From Theropithecus gelada (taxonomy: Eukaryota; Chordata; Mammalia; Primates; Cercopithecidae): 64,000 nucleotides of DNA. How positions within the stretch are numbered: position 1 is the first letter of the stretch; each line of letters begins with the position of its first letter. Shown here in pieces: positions 33,601 through 44,516 of the stretch. Location of the stretch: positions 7,048,070 through 7,112,069 of the forward strand of contig NC_037673.1 of NCBI RefSeq assembly GCF_003255815.1, given 5' to 3'. The notes below the pieces were generated by a model that saw nothing but the letters and a program-made list of their open reading frames with translations, was not told the origin of the DNA and did not search any database. The translations under genes and the position numbers were made by a program.

Positions 33601-34583
33601 AAATTTTAAATAAAAATTTAACTTTACAATTTTAAAATTGTAAATAAAAATTGTATAAGCCACTTTCATTTTTAAGAAATTAGGCCTTGAGATTAACTAT
33701 TTTATAGTGTCTATAGGATGGAAAGTAGTCCTATTATATAAAAATAGTAGTTGCTTTAAAATTAGTCATTAGCTATATTTATAGTTTATAAAATAATGAA
33801 ATTTAAAGTGGCCTTAAATTGGACTAATAATCATGAGTTTGAAATGAAAACAGAACAAATAATGCTCATTTTAAAAGTAAAAGTCAGTTTTCTAAATTAT
33901 GAATTTGGTATTGATTTAAACGAAATGAATTGACATTGAAGAATTGTATGTCTTTAGGGATTCAGCGTTCGGTGAGGATCTGTTGGATGCACAGATTGAA
34001 GGAGACTGGATAGAAATAGCTTTCTGTGCCTCAAAAAAAGTCAGGAATTACTGCCAGGAAAACTCAGAGCTTCAGAGACTGCAAATATATTTAAGTTACT
34101 GAAGTAAGACACTTGAAATGAAAATGTGTACACTCCATAAACCATGGATGGCATCAACAACATGAATACTATCTGAAATATTATTGCAATCGGGCTCAAG
34201 CAATAAATGCTCTACTTGCTGTGATTTTTTAAATTTAAATATTGATAGTATATGGAAATACTGCTTATTCTTGCTATAATATTTAATGTGATTCATATTC
34301 TTTACACTGTTTTAAAGAAGCTTTAAATAGGATCATAAACTGTTGTATTGGGGGTAATTCATGAAGTGCTGATGACTGTAGGAGGTATAATTTATTGTTT
34401 TCCAGTTTAATGTTCATGTTGCCCAGCATGTCTGCTTAATCAATGTAATTCCTTTTTTATGTTAAAATCTGATAGGACTTCCTACTGTAACAGGGTTTTT
34501 GAAAGAGATGTGTTTATTCTTCTAGTTTTATAAGAATAAGATTTTGTAAGGGAGGGAATCTTTTATTCTTATTCCGCTTGTTT
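33601..34583. other. Unassigned AT-rich stretch
   Basis: Nearly 1 kb. 'acaattttaaaattgt' near 33626 is a perfect short palindrome. No family, exon or RNA gene recognised. Confidence 0.4.
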
Positions 34584-34591
34584 GTAGAAAA

Positions 34592-34775
34592 CAGTGATTG
34601 TCAATGTGTGGGGCCAACACCAATAACATTAGCAAAAACTGGGAACTTGTTGGAAATGCAAATTCTCAGGCTCCACCCCGGAACAATTGACTCAGAAACC
34701 TGAGAGGAGGCCCCAGCAATCTGCATTTAACAAATTCCGCAGATGGTTCTGATGCACAGGAGAGTTGGAAAACCA
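34592..34775 (+). mobile_element. MER5A-type hAT-Charlie MITE
   Basis: 'cagtgattgtcaatgtgtgg' start, 'gggaacttgttggaaatgca', 'aattctcaggctccaccccg', 'ccccagcaatctgcatttaa' and 'ggttctgatgcaca' follow MER5A order, ending near 'gagttggaaaacca'. About 184 bp and noncoding. Confidence 0.85.
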
Positions 34776-34881
34776 AGAACATTGAAATTTTTTACAGAAT
34801 GTCCCTCCTTGAAATTTATGATACTCATCTGCATTGATGCTTCAGGTTTTAGGAAATAGACTGAGGTTTTGGATGAACACC

Positions 34882-35330
34882 TGCCATATCAGTTAGCTTT
34901 GGTAGTATAACAAACCACCCCAGAAATTAGTGGTTATACAAGCATGCGGGCATCCCAGGTGGTTCCTCTGGCCTGGCTGGGCTTCCTTGTGCATGTGGTC
35001 AGCTGCTGTTTAGCTGGGGGCTGGAGAGCTCGGGGTGCCCTCAGCTGCAGAGCCCGGTCTGCCCCATCTGTGGCCTTCCTTCCTGCAGCAGGCGGCTCCA
35101 GGCTCTTCCAGGATTCCTAGAGAATGTCAGGTGCATTCAAGGCCTCAGAGGCCACCTGTGCTCCCTCTGTCCTTTTCTGTTGACTACTCCAAGATTCAAA
35201 GCCAGCCCAGTGTCAAGCGGTGATGGAAAGGACTCCACCTCTTCAGGGGAGGGGATGCAAAGTCACACCCTCAAGGGGAGAAGGTGCAGGGAGGGGATAA
35301 CATTTTTGCACACAGTTGCCCACACCTGCA
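34882..35330 (-). mobile_element. MLT1-type MaLR LTR (antisense)
   Basis: 'tatcagttagctttggtag', 'aacaaaccaccccagaaatt', 'agccagcccagtgtcaag' and 'gactccacctcttcagggga' with 'tgcaaagtcacaccc' give the older MLT1 pattern in reverse. The central part is GC-rich and diverged. Confidence 0.7.
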
Positions 35331-36609
35331 GATCAGGATCAAGACTAATGCCCTATTGGTTAAGGACTTCTGGCCCTCTGTTCTGTAGTCCATTCAGATC
35401 GAGAGTGGGGACCATAAGGCTTCCTCATTTTTCTCTGAAGCTGAGAGGTAAGAGGCAATCGGTAAAACAGAACACAGTGTGTTCGCAGTCACCACGTCAT
35501 CCTGTCATCAGTGAGGATGACAGTCACCATGTTTGCAAAAGTAAAATAAACCTCAAAATTTGACTAATAATAGCAGACAAAAATACCAAGTAGAACCCAG
35601 TACAAATATGCCTTTTATTTCAAGCATAGTTTCCTCACTTTTGGCCCTGGATTTCCTATATGATTTCTAAAATATATTATTCTAAATGATGACCTGCACA
35701 CTTTGCATAGAAATTTATTGGTTTTACATGTCCCCAGGGAAAGTAGGGGAATGGTGGTATATAATAATCATGAATAGACTTGAGTAATGTATAGTATTAT
35801 CATAGGATTCTGCTGCTGCTTACATTGTAAGAGCATGATAAGTAAAAGAACAGAAAAAGAGTAGGAAAAAATATATTCTTGATTAAAGAGCTTTGGGTCA
35901 AAAAATAATAGAGTCCTTTTTCTTATTTACATATACATCAGTTTTGAATAGTTCATGTTATACTTTAATTTATTAATGAGAGTAATGATCAGTTTTGTAG
36001 CGTAATGTATAATGAGGAAGCAATATTAACTTGCATTAACTTGCAGTTATTTAGTTATTTAGATAAAGCAGTTATTTGCAAATCATGATCAGAAATATTT
36101 AAGATATAATTTATATTTTTAGAGATGCTGTTTTATTTTTCTCTCCAATATGCGTTTAGGAAAAATAAAACGTGTATTCTGTGATATTGTCCATCTGCTT
36201 TGAACTTCAGCTTTCTCGTTCCCAAGTTCTAATCATTTCCAGCTGGCATATGTTAATGGCGTTTCTGTCTAACATTGTGGCTCTCTAAAAGAAATACAAG
36301 AAAAAGTGTCTTCCCACAGGGAGTTTGATGCCATACAACACAGATATCACCATTATCACACAATTGTAAAGCAATGACAGAAGTCAAGATAATATGGCAA
36401 AGACTGTTTACCTAAGACTCGAGAGTACACAAAACAAAGAACACATGGGCTATTTGGCAAACAGTTATGTGGGGTTGACTTTAGCCTGAAAAAAAGTTTT
36501 CTGATGGAAGTAATGACACTTCACACCAGAAGGGCTGACAGAGGTCTGCTCATTAGGACGGCTGCTCCAGGGACTGGCCAGAATGACTTTGGGTGGTGTA
36601 TCAAGTGGT
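35331..36609. other. Unassigned stretch, AT-rich after 35.5 kb
   Basis: About 1.3 kb. The 127-codon plus frame ending at 35563 starts inside the MLT1 LTR and has no domain. No other feature recognised. Confidence 0.4.
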
Positions 36610-36965
36610 CATTGCCACAATTACACTGTACAACCACTCGCCCCAAGACCAATGCCTTAAATCATGAAGAATGCGTTTTTCACCCAGGTCTGTGCGTTGG
36701 CTGGGATTTGGCGACTCTCAGCTGCCCTTCACTCTAGGCTGGGTGCAGATGTTTTGACATACTTCTGTTTTCTCCGTGGACCGGGAGTTCCTTGGGGGAT
36801 GAACACAGGAAAAGGACCAGGCCAATTCTGCAAGCAAATTTAAGCCAGTGTTTCATCAAGTCCACTAGCAATGCATTGGCCCCAGCAAGTCACATGGCCC
36901 AGGCTGTGACTCAGGGTGCTGGAGCAGAGTGAACACTTGTCTAACCCCAGTCCAGAGGATTGTTA
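36610..36965 (-). mobile_element. Diverged MLT1-like MaLR LTR (antisense)
   Basis: 'ggctgggatttggcgactct', 'aggaaaaggaccaggccaat' and 'cattggccccagcaagtcac' with 'atggcccaggctgtgact' match the old MLT1 pattern in which 'ccattggccaaagcaagtca' is diagnostic. Considerably diverged. Confidence 0.55.
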
Positions 36966-37530
36966 AGTAGGACGAGAAGAGTCAGGGGTGTCTTGCAGCT
37001 GATGTTTCTTTTCATGGATGTGCACAGGTGAACGTAAGGTTTATTGTCATTTCACATTCTGATGATTAGCATCAAACCCATAGCTCGCATTTTGAAGACA
37101 CTTTTGAGATTTGCTTTTCCTAATAATTCGCCTCCAAGGAGGGGGTCTTGTTTAGTAGTGACGATCTTGAAATGGCTAAATGTCTTCTAAGAATAGTATC
37201 GACAACTTGAAGAGTAGTTGGGATTAGTGTATGTTCTTGCCTTAACTCCAAAATTAAATGGGCTATAGTTATTTTTGTGTATATTTAGTAATGTACTTTA
37301 AAAATAAAAACCTTTAGATATGGCACATAACATTAGCAACATATAACCTTAATGAGTCAAATAAATGAACTATCCATAGCAGTTTAAGAGGTAATTTTTT
37401 GAAAGTTTTTTTGTAAAGTGAATATTTAATCCTATTACATCTGCTGGGCTGTGTGCCTTCTAAAATTCTACTTAGCACAATTGATAAGCAGGGATCATTT
37501 AACAATTAAACAACATTTTTCATTTAATTA
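36966..37530. other. Unassigned noncoding stretch
   Basis: About 0.56 kb, AT-rich. Nothing recognised. Confidence 0.4.
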
Positions 37531-37685
37531 ATTAATTTATTTGAGACAGGATCTTGCCCTGTTGCCCAGGCTGAAGAGCACAGCGAGGCGATCATAGCTT
37601 ACTGTAACCTTGACTTCCTGGGCTCAAGTGATCCTTCCACCTCAGCTTCCAAAGTAGCTGGGACTACAGGTCCATGCTACCATGG
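37531..37685 (-). mobile_element. AluJ fragment, right half (antisense)
   Basis: 'tttgagacaggatcttgccc', 'tgttgcccaggctgaaga', 'gcgatcatagcttactgta' and 'gtagctgggactacaggtcc' are reverse Alu right arm. The cut after 'atgctaccatgg' removes the left arm. The 'gatcatagc' variant and high divergence point to AluJ. Confidence 0.85.
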
Positions 37686-38224
37686 ATTAAACAGGCATCT
37701 TTTATATACAGTGATAAAATGCTGCCCACATACACTTGGCTCTTTTACTATAGTTTAAAAATTTTTTCCCCTGAAATATAAATGTACATGTTCAGTATTA
37801 TCAAAATTAAAACTCTTGAGTTATGATCTTTGGAAGTTTATACTTAATGTCCTAGGAGCATAGTATTAATTCAGTAGCCGTGGTTGGTGTGTTTCTTACA
37901 AGCAATCTTCAGAATGAAGGTGTCAAGGAAGACCTGAATGTAGGTTCACTTGGGGTTAGTTTTTTCCTTTTGTACACTAAGTGTCTTAATTTTTTGGTGT
38001 GGACATGGAATTGTATACATGAGTATGTATTTCTTACAGGATTATGTAGAAACTATTGTGACATTCTGAGCCTTTCTTCCTTTAGAAGAAGGGCAGGGAG
38101 GAGACACAACCTTGCAAGTACTCGGAGGAGTGTCCTGGAATGGGGATGGACATTATAAGTTCTTTCTTTAAGCTTTGCTTCTATCATTTGAGAGTAGGTT
38201 CCTCTGCATTTACAAGAAAAGCAA
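37686..38224. other. Unassigned noncoding stretch
   Basis: About 0.54 kb. Nothing recognised. Confidence 0.4.
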
Positions 38225-38650
38225 TCTCAGCCACAGTTGTTTATATAGGAGGGAAGTTTGTCTCTATCTCACATCACTCAAGTCCAGAGTTTGGAATCCT
38301 GAGTTGCTAGAGATCCTTCAGGGCCCAGCAGAGGCCTGACTCCTTGCTGTTCACTGCCCCCTTTCCCATTATCTTCTCAGGAGCAGCTGTTCTGAGGCCA
38401 CCACAAGGCATGAAGCCTGGGATGAGGGTTCTGTCTGTTCTTTTCAAAGAGACTTCCAGGAAGAAACCTCACAATCTTAGAGACCTGTCTGTCTCTCATT
38501 GGCTGAATTTAGTCATATGATCACATCTGTCGGGAAGGGACTAGGGAATGTAGTTCTTTGGCTGAGTTAGCAAAGAAATGAGCTTCTTTTTCTTTACTAG
38601 AAGGGAAGGATTAATAGTGGAGGCAACTGGCAAGCTCCGCCTCAATGCAC
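38225..38650. repeat. Probable old interspersed repeat, family not named
   Basis: 'gtctctcattggctgaattt', 'agtcatatgatcacatctgt', 'gactagggaatgtagttctt' and 'gtggaggcaactggcaagct' follow a pattern I have seen as a high-copy mammalian repeat (cattggc, tcacatgg, gggaaatgtag, then ggcaactagca), but I cannot assign the family. Confidence 0.35.
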
Positions 38651-40714
38651 ATTGCTCAGTTTGTCTTTAGAAAACATTCTGAATGTGTGGTTATGGATGT
38701 CCATTGTGATATGCATCAAATCCCAACATTTTAGGTACATTCAGAGTGCATAATAATTGAGTATAATATTCTGCCTTCTCATAGCTTTTATTTATTTTAT
38801 AAGCTGCCTTGAAGCTATAATTCTGCTTCCACATATGTGCCTTTGGCACGTCTTAGAATCCGACGTCGTTTCCCAGCCAGTCAAACCATGTTTTGAAAAA
38901 CAGCTGGGAATTTCATTGAGCCACTCTTTTGTTTGGGGCTCTTTATGGAAAAATGAAATTTGGATTTAAAGAAGGAAATTTCTTACCGTTTTGTTGTAGA
39001 AATTTATTAGATCGATCTTCAAGTTAATCTTCCTTGTGAATTTGAGCGATGAATGCTGGTTGCACTGTCCAAGCAACTTTAAAAATGTTTCGGTTTTATT
39101 TTTGAATTCACGTTTGAAATATTACTTGATTGCTAGTAACAGAAATGATTTCTGTTTAGATCTCATATTTAAGCATCTGTGATAATGAAAACACATTAAA
39201 GGGAAAGTCTTCTCATTCTTGGAAATTTGCAACATTGTCAGAATCTCCCTGAGAAGGAATGCCACGGAGGGCAAGGTTACTTTCTTGTCTATGATTTGAT
39301 CTGTTGGTGAGAAGTGAGGATGAATACTCTTGGTAATGATGCTTTTCCTGTCTGTCAGTTTACGGTGTCTACACATTTTGATAGCAGATCCTTTCTGTTC
39401 ACTCTTTCTCCTTTAGATAGAGCAAGTGGAATTGTCTACAGAATGCAGCCTGAGTATTCGATTAGGGCTAATGTGTTTTAATTAACAGCAGCACAAGAAC
39501 CCAAACACTGTCTCTTAGTGCGTCTAACCTTATTATTTTCAAGTAGCAGTTGAATAACACTTGGAAGAGAGTCATCAATCTCTCAGACTAATTAATGGAA
39601 ATGTTTAAAAAATACTGGCAGATGAAAGTAATAAACATGTCAGTCCCCAAATTGCGTTTTTCAGCTACTGATTGATAATACTAGGTCAGTCGCCAAGTTT
39701 TAATTTCTTGATTAAATGGCACTCCCAATACTGCTATCTTCTTGACATTGACTAAACTTAATAAGTATATAGTTGACACTTCATATCTCTTATAGGAAAT
39801 ACTTCTTCTCGTTATTAAAAAATGCAGAGTGTTAAACATAGCTACCAAAAATTAAATCATTTGACATTTTATTAAGGAAAACTTTTAAGACAATAATAGT
39901 AACTAATGGAAGTTATTACCAAAAGTATCTAAAGATTTGGAACTACCTTTTGAATTGTTAGGGTGATGACATTATATGCAGTGTATTTTTAGTACGAGCT
40001 TTGCTTTATTTTAGTTCTTTTTGAGGGTCAGGTGCTCATTCGTGGTGTAAATAACAATTCTCTGTTAGGCAGGTTTCCCTATTTGATCATGTGTGTGGGT
40101 TGGATTAGAAAATAGACATTAAATACATTGGTTGGTATCTGTGGCCCTTGTCCTTGGCAGGGTGGATTCCTTCTGAGAGGATATTGCAGTGTCCAGGGAA
40201 AGAAGGGATTGAGCAGATGAGATCTCCTTGGCTGATGCAGCAAGCCCGAAAGGAGAGGGGATGAATTCCAGAGATGCGTCAGAAAGGGGAGTGACAGGGA
40301 GGACTTTGTGATACCGGAACAGGTTTGGGCTGTCCATGAACTTGAGATTTAAACCCAACTTTTCCTTTTGAATTGGCTGATGTTTTCCTTGGAGTCAATA
40401 ACAATAGTGTTTTCTTTAAAAAATTGTTTGAATAAACATGCCTATAAAATTGGCTTTTGAAACCAAGTACAGCACCTATGCCTATTACATGCCTTTTTTT
40501 TTTTTTGGTTTCCCCACATCAAAGGACTGCTAAAGTCTTTTAAAATCTTCCTGCTATCATTGTGTCTCTGCTAACACTGTTCCTCTGAATTCAGTGAGGA
40601 TTTATTCAGTGTCCATCACACAGTAATGAAGAGGACAAAAGGAACCGTCGTTCCATGGTGCATATGGTATAGTGGTGCTCACCACAGGCCTGGGATGTGT
40701 TTCTTTTTTGCCCT
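38651..40714. other. Unassigned noncoding stretch
   Basis: Two kilobases without a recognised repeat, exon or RNA gene. Absence of recent repeats makes it a fair candidate for conserved single-copy DNA, though conservation cannot be judged from one sequence. Confidence 0.4.
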
Positions 40715-40870
40715 TGCAAAGTAATTATTATGAGTCCCCTCCTTTGCACTTGAGGGGACTGTCACCCAAAGAGGTGGTATAATCAAGCTCTTTGCTGTTG
40801 GGGCCCAGATGTAGACCCAGATCAGTTCAATTCGAAAGCTCAGATTTTTCAACTTGAAGCTGTACTGTTG
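40715..40870 (+). mobile_element. MIR SINE (diverged)
   Basis: 'gtaattattatgagtcccct', 'gaggggactgtcacccaaag' and 'aggtggtataatcaagctct' give the MIR core followed by a weak 3-prime part. Confidence 0.5.
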
Positions 40871-41269
40871 TTTCTCATTCATCATCACATGGATGGGCTT
40901 ATGCTGAAAGCACAAGGTGATGGATTAAAAAAAACAAATGAGATCGTCCTGAAAAGGAATGTGCTAAGCTTGTCAATGTCTCTGTAATAACATAGTTAAG
41001 AAAGTATAAAATTATTTACTCTTACCCTCCAGAAAAATTCATGGCAGTTGAAAGGAGGAAGAGAATGGATTTGATTGAAAGATTAAAAATGTTTCTTGGA
41101 CACAGTGGTTTCAAAGATGGGATAGGATCACAGGAAGAAGGGATAAATGCTGGAGGAAGTAACAGCAACAGCAAAGCTACAAAGAAAGCAATGGAAGATG
41201 ACTTAGGGGACGGGTCCTACGTTCTCCATTTTGGCTGCTGTATTTTGATGTGTCGTATATAACAGCCAA
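40871..41269. other. Unassigned stretch with a 73-codon frame
   Basis: The plus frame 41041-41262 starts on ATG and has a mixed, lysine-rich sequence without a known domain or signal. No splice or promoter context supports it, so I do not call a gene. Confidence 0.35.
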
Positions 41270-41400
41270 GTAAGTTTGCATTTTATTTGGTATCCAAGGA
41301 AGCCATTGGAGATTTTGAATAGAGAAATGGCATAAATCAATAGTTTTTTAGGAAGTTCATTCTACAAACTGTACTCTCATTTTATTTTTCTATTGGTACT
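41270..41400 (-). mobile_element. L2 fragment (antisense)
   Basis: 'tatccaaggaagccattgga' and 'ttgaatagagaaatggcata' resemble the reverse L2 block 'gggaagccattggagggttt' followed by 'gagtgacatgatc'. Confidence 0.45.
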
Positions 41401-41439
41401 AATTACTTCCTGAAAATATCCTGTATATTTTGTGTGTGT

Positions 41440-41532
41440 TTGTTGTCTGTCCTTTCCTCTTCATTGTAAGCTGTTTGAGGACTGAATCTGGGTCAGATCA
41501 GGCACACGCCTTGCCTGCTGTCCTCCAGCACT
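41440..41532 (+). mobile_element. L2 3-prime fragment
   Basis: 'gtctgtcctttcctcttcat' then 'tgtaagctgtttgaggactg' matches the L2 3-prime UTR pattern (tctgtctcccc..., tgtaagctccttgaggg). Ends at a CT microsatellite. Confidence 0.5.
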
Positions 41533-41541
41533 CACTCTCTC

Positions 41542-41575
<34 letters not shown>
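41533..41575 (+). repeat. (CT)n microsatellite
   Basis: About twenty CT units with one TATCT interruption. Confidence 0.95.
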
Positions 41576-41578
<3 letters not shown>

Positions 41579-41589
41579 GCTCTGCGCTG

Positions 41590-41925
41590 CTGTGTAATTT
41601 GTCTACACTGAGAGCGCCATACTGAAGGGCCATGGGCAGTAGCTCTGATTCAGAGTCCCAGCTGAGTGCCTCTTTCTACCCATCCTATAAGGTGCCAAAC
41701 ATGTGAGTGAAGCTGTCCTGGACCATCCAGACTAGCCAAACCATAGGTCAGAGTGCCATCTACTGACCTACGGCAATGTCACATGGAACAATAGGTTCTC
41801 CCAGGTTGGCCCTGCCCAATTCCTAACTTGCAAAATTGTGAGATAACCATTGCAGTTTGAAGCCTCCAAGATTGGGGGCAGCTTGTTACATAGCAGTAGT
41901 AAGGGGAACGAATAAGGTCAGTTCA
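41590..41925 (+). mobile_element. Old MLT1-type LTR, 3-prime part
   Basis: 'aaacatgtgagtgaagctgt', 'cctggaccatccagactagc', 'cttgcaaaattgtgagataa' and 'gcagcttgttacatagcagt' follow the sense 3-prime half of older MLT1 LTRs. Confidence 0.6.
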
Positions 41926-42188
41926 CTTCAGCTTAGGGCATGGACCAGAGCTGGGGTGGGGTGCAGGGCTCTCTGTTACACTCGATATGCACTCAAAAAA
42001 GTAGCTGATTGAACATTGGATGTAAAGGAGTCAAAATGACCAAATCTAAATGATAAGAGTAGGTGGTGGTAAGAGGAGATCTTAGGTGTGAGAAGTTGAT
42101 GGGATATTGTGTTGACAATATTAAATTGGTTAAAATCTTGATATCCCTTTGGATATCTAACTAATATCACAAAATTAAATTTATGATC

Positions 42189-42529
42189 TTTATTAGTCCA
42201 TTTTCACACTGCTGATAAAGACATACCCGAGACTGGGTAATTTTTAATGGACCCACAGTTCCATGTGGCTGGGAGGCCTCACCATCACAGTGGAAGGTGA
42301 AAGGCACGTCTTACATGGCGCAGGCAAGAGACAATGAGAGCCAAGCAAAAGGGGTCTCCCCTTAAAAAACCATTAGATCTCATGAGAGTCACTACTATGA
42401 GAACAGTATGTGGGGGAACCACCCCCGTGATTCAATTATCTCCCCCTCGGTCCTTCCCACAACACGTGGGAATTATGGGAGCTACAATTCAAGATGAGAT
42501 TTGGGTGGGGACACAGCCAAACCATATCA
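42189..42529 (-). mobile_element. THE1-type solo LTR (antisense)
   Basis: 'tattagtccattttcacact', 'gagactgggtaatttttaat', 'ggtccttcccacaacacgtg' and the canonical end 'gccaaaccatatca'. Flanks tgatc and ttatc differ by one base and are a plausible 5-bp target duplication. Confidence 0.92.
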
Positions 42530-42534
42530 TTATC

Positions 42535-42929
42535 TTTCCTTCTAAAGAGAACTTCTTTCATATGCTCTCCTTCCTCTCACATAATGTCAGCTGGAGGTCT
42601 GTAAAGTCTTTTTTCTCACATCCCATATGGATGCTTCCTAAATCCAGTAAGCTCCACCTTAAAACTGAGTCAGTATCCACCTTCCTTGTTGTTCAAAGTA
42701 AGCCACTTTCTCCAGGCTGTTAGTTTCATTTTCTCTTGTCCCTAAAGCCCTCCACAAGCTTCCGTCTAACTCTGTGCTTCTTTGATTCACAGCGTGTGCA
42801 CAGGTGTTGCAAGCTATTGGTAGAGGCTCTGCAGAGCAGGTACAAGGTGTATTTGGGATGAAGTCCCTGAGAATGTGGACACCTATGGTTTTTCAGATAG
42901 AAGCTACACAGATCCTTTTTAATTACCAT
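42535..42929. other. Unassigned noncoding stretch
   Basis: About 0.4 kb after the THE1 LTR. Nothing recognised; the 129-codon frame that starts at 42334 is mostly LTR. Confidence 0.4.
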
Positions 42930-43060
42930 GTTTTTATTTTTACTGAGGTGTTACTTATGTGCTGCAAAGTATGTGAATGTTAGGATGACAGTTTTACAGC
43001 TCAATGAAATTTTACATATGTATATGTATAGATAGCTCTGTAAATATATACCAGTTCTAA
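42930..43060. mobile_element. L1ME-like 3-prime UTR trace
   Basis: 'ttactgaggtgttacttatg' with 'ggatgacagttttacagctc' and 'aatgaaattttacatatgta' resembles the widespread old L1 UTR word series (tgaggtataatttacat, acagttcaatg, ttttgacaaatgta). Orientation not settled. Confidence 0.45.
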
Positions 43061-43625
43061 AGTATTTTAGAATAAATCCTCCTTTCTCTTAGCTTAGAAT
43101 ATGTAGAATGGGGCTGGCTGGCTTGCCCAGGGAGTTTCATTGAAGAGGGGGTGTTAGTTACATCTGCATGTTTTTTAACCTGTGCTTACTGAAAGGTCAA
43201 TGAAATTTGGGGAAAGAAGATCCTAGACATCTAGACATTCTTCGTTGATATGTCATTGGAGAAAATCTTAGAAAATAAAAAGTCTATTTTCTACTTTCCA
43301 GATGACCCCAACTATATGAGTCCTACCTCTTTAAAATAGCTTTTCCTCTTTTTAGAACAAAGAATCTTTATTATGTGCCAGTAATGAGTAAAACATTTTA
43401 AGATGAAATTCTTTATTACTGCTGCTATGATAAATTATTAGCAATATAAGACAAATGTTTATCTATGGCTGCTTTGAATGTTAATTTCAGCCATATTGTA
43501 TATATATTTTTTCTTAGTAAAATCCTCAAGATATGCCTCCAAGTTTTCCTTTTGTCATAACCTCATGTGGTGGCCTGTGGAATATTACTTTTATTTTTAT
43601 TCGTATAGTCCCAGACTTGTTTGTA
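43061..43625. other. Unassigned noncoding stretch
   Basis: About 0.56 kb, AT-rich. Nothing recognised. Confidence 0.4.
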
Positions 43626-43872
43626 CATAGCAACTAATATCTATGGAGTATTTTCTGTGTGCCAAGCCCACCCTAGATTCCTTACACATTCACTTATTTA
43701 TTCAATTCAGCAGCTCTAGTGAGAAAGGTGATATCAGCACCCCTTTTTACAGGTGAAACTGAGGCACAAGGTGTTAAGTGATTTGCCAAGGATACACTGT
43801 CAGTGCGTGGCAGAGCCTGCTTTTAAGCCCTGCCAGGCCAGCTCTAGAGCCTCTGTCTATCCTACCTCGCAA
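43626..43872 (+). mobile_element. MIR SINE, near full length
   Basis: 'gcaactaatatctatggagt', 'tctgtgtgccaagccca', 'ttacaggtgaaactgaggca', 'gatttgccaaggatacactg' and 'gtggcagagcctgcttttaa' give a complete MIR in order. Confidence 0.9.
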
Positions 43873-44065
43873 TGAGCATTTGGAAGAGAAGGGAAAACAC
43901 CACAGTTCACCTAGGAAGCCACAGACTGGCTGCTAGAGCCCATCATTTAAGGAGGCTGGTGAACTTGATGAGTTTCTCTTGACGGTATTTTCAAGGTAAA
44001 AATGTAAATAATAGAGTCCACATCATTTTAAGTTGAATGAGGGCCAACTGTAATTTAAGGAATGA

Positions 44066-44516
44066 AAAATAATAATAGCAAGTAACACGCACACCATGCT
44101 TTTGTGTGCCTGACAGCATTCTCATGGAGGACTTTCACTTGCTCAATCCTTACACCCACCCCGTGAGGCACAGACAGTTCCTGATGTAGGATTTTTCAGC
44201 TTCATGATGGTGTTAAAGTGGTGTGCATTTAGTAGAAACCGTAGAAACCGTCCTTCCTTCATGATGCTGGGCATTGCCAGCAAGCCATGGCTCCTGGTTC
44301 ACCATGCATTTTTGAATTAGGATATTTTCAATTTCCTGTGGGCTTATCAGGATGTAACCCCATTGTAAGTGGACGAGCACCTGTCCCTGTTTGGAGATAA
44401 GAGAGTGCTTAAGTGAGTTGCCCAAATGCCAGCCAGTTCATGGAAAATTCCAGGCTGTTAACCCAGGTAGTGGCTTCGAACCTGTGCTCTTAACCGCCCA
44501 GCTATCTTGCCTCTTA
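44066..44516 (+). mobile_element. MIR SINE split by a DNA transposon
   Basis: The left part (44066-44170) has 'taataatagcaagtaacacg' and 'cttacacccaccccgtgagg'; the right part (44386-44516) resumes with 'gagtgcttaagtgagttgcc' and ends 'tgctcttaaccgcccagcta'. Together they form one MIR interrupted at the usual gtgaggtag position. Confidence 0.8.
44171..44385. mobile_element. Tigger-like (MER46-type) MITE nested in MIR
   Basis: 'cagacagttcctgatgtagg' starts and 'gtaagtggacgagcacctgt' ends this 215-bp insert. 'cattt agtagaaaccgta'-type text near 44229 and 'gggcttatcaggatgtaacc' near 44340 match a TcMar-Tigger nonautonomous family that I recall as MER46-like. A short internal duplication, 'gtagaaaccg' twice at about 44231-44250, is present. 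Confidence 0.7.

Noticed and set aside
35180..35563. 127-codon plus-strand frame
   Set aside because: Starts inside an MLT1 LTR and has no domain.
41041..41262. 73-codon ATG frame with Lys/Gly-rich text as a possible small protein
   Set aside because: No conserved motif, promoter or splice signal; partly next to an L2 fragment.
41533..41575. CRISPR-like or tandem array
   Set aside because: Plain CT microsatellite without spacers; CRISPR is not expected in this genome.
42334..42723. 129-codon plus-strand frame
   Set aside because: Most of it is antisense THE1 LTR.
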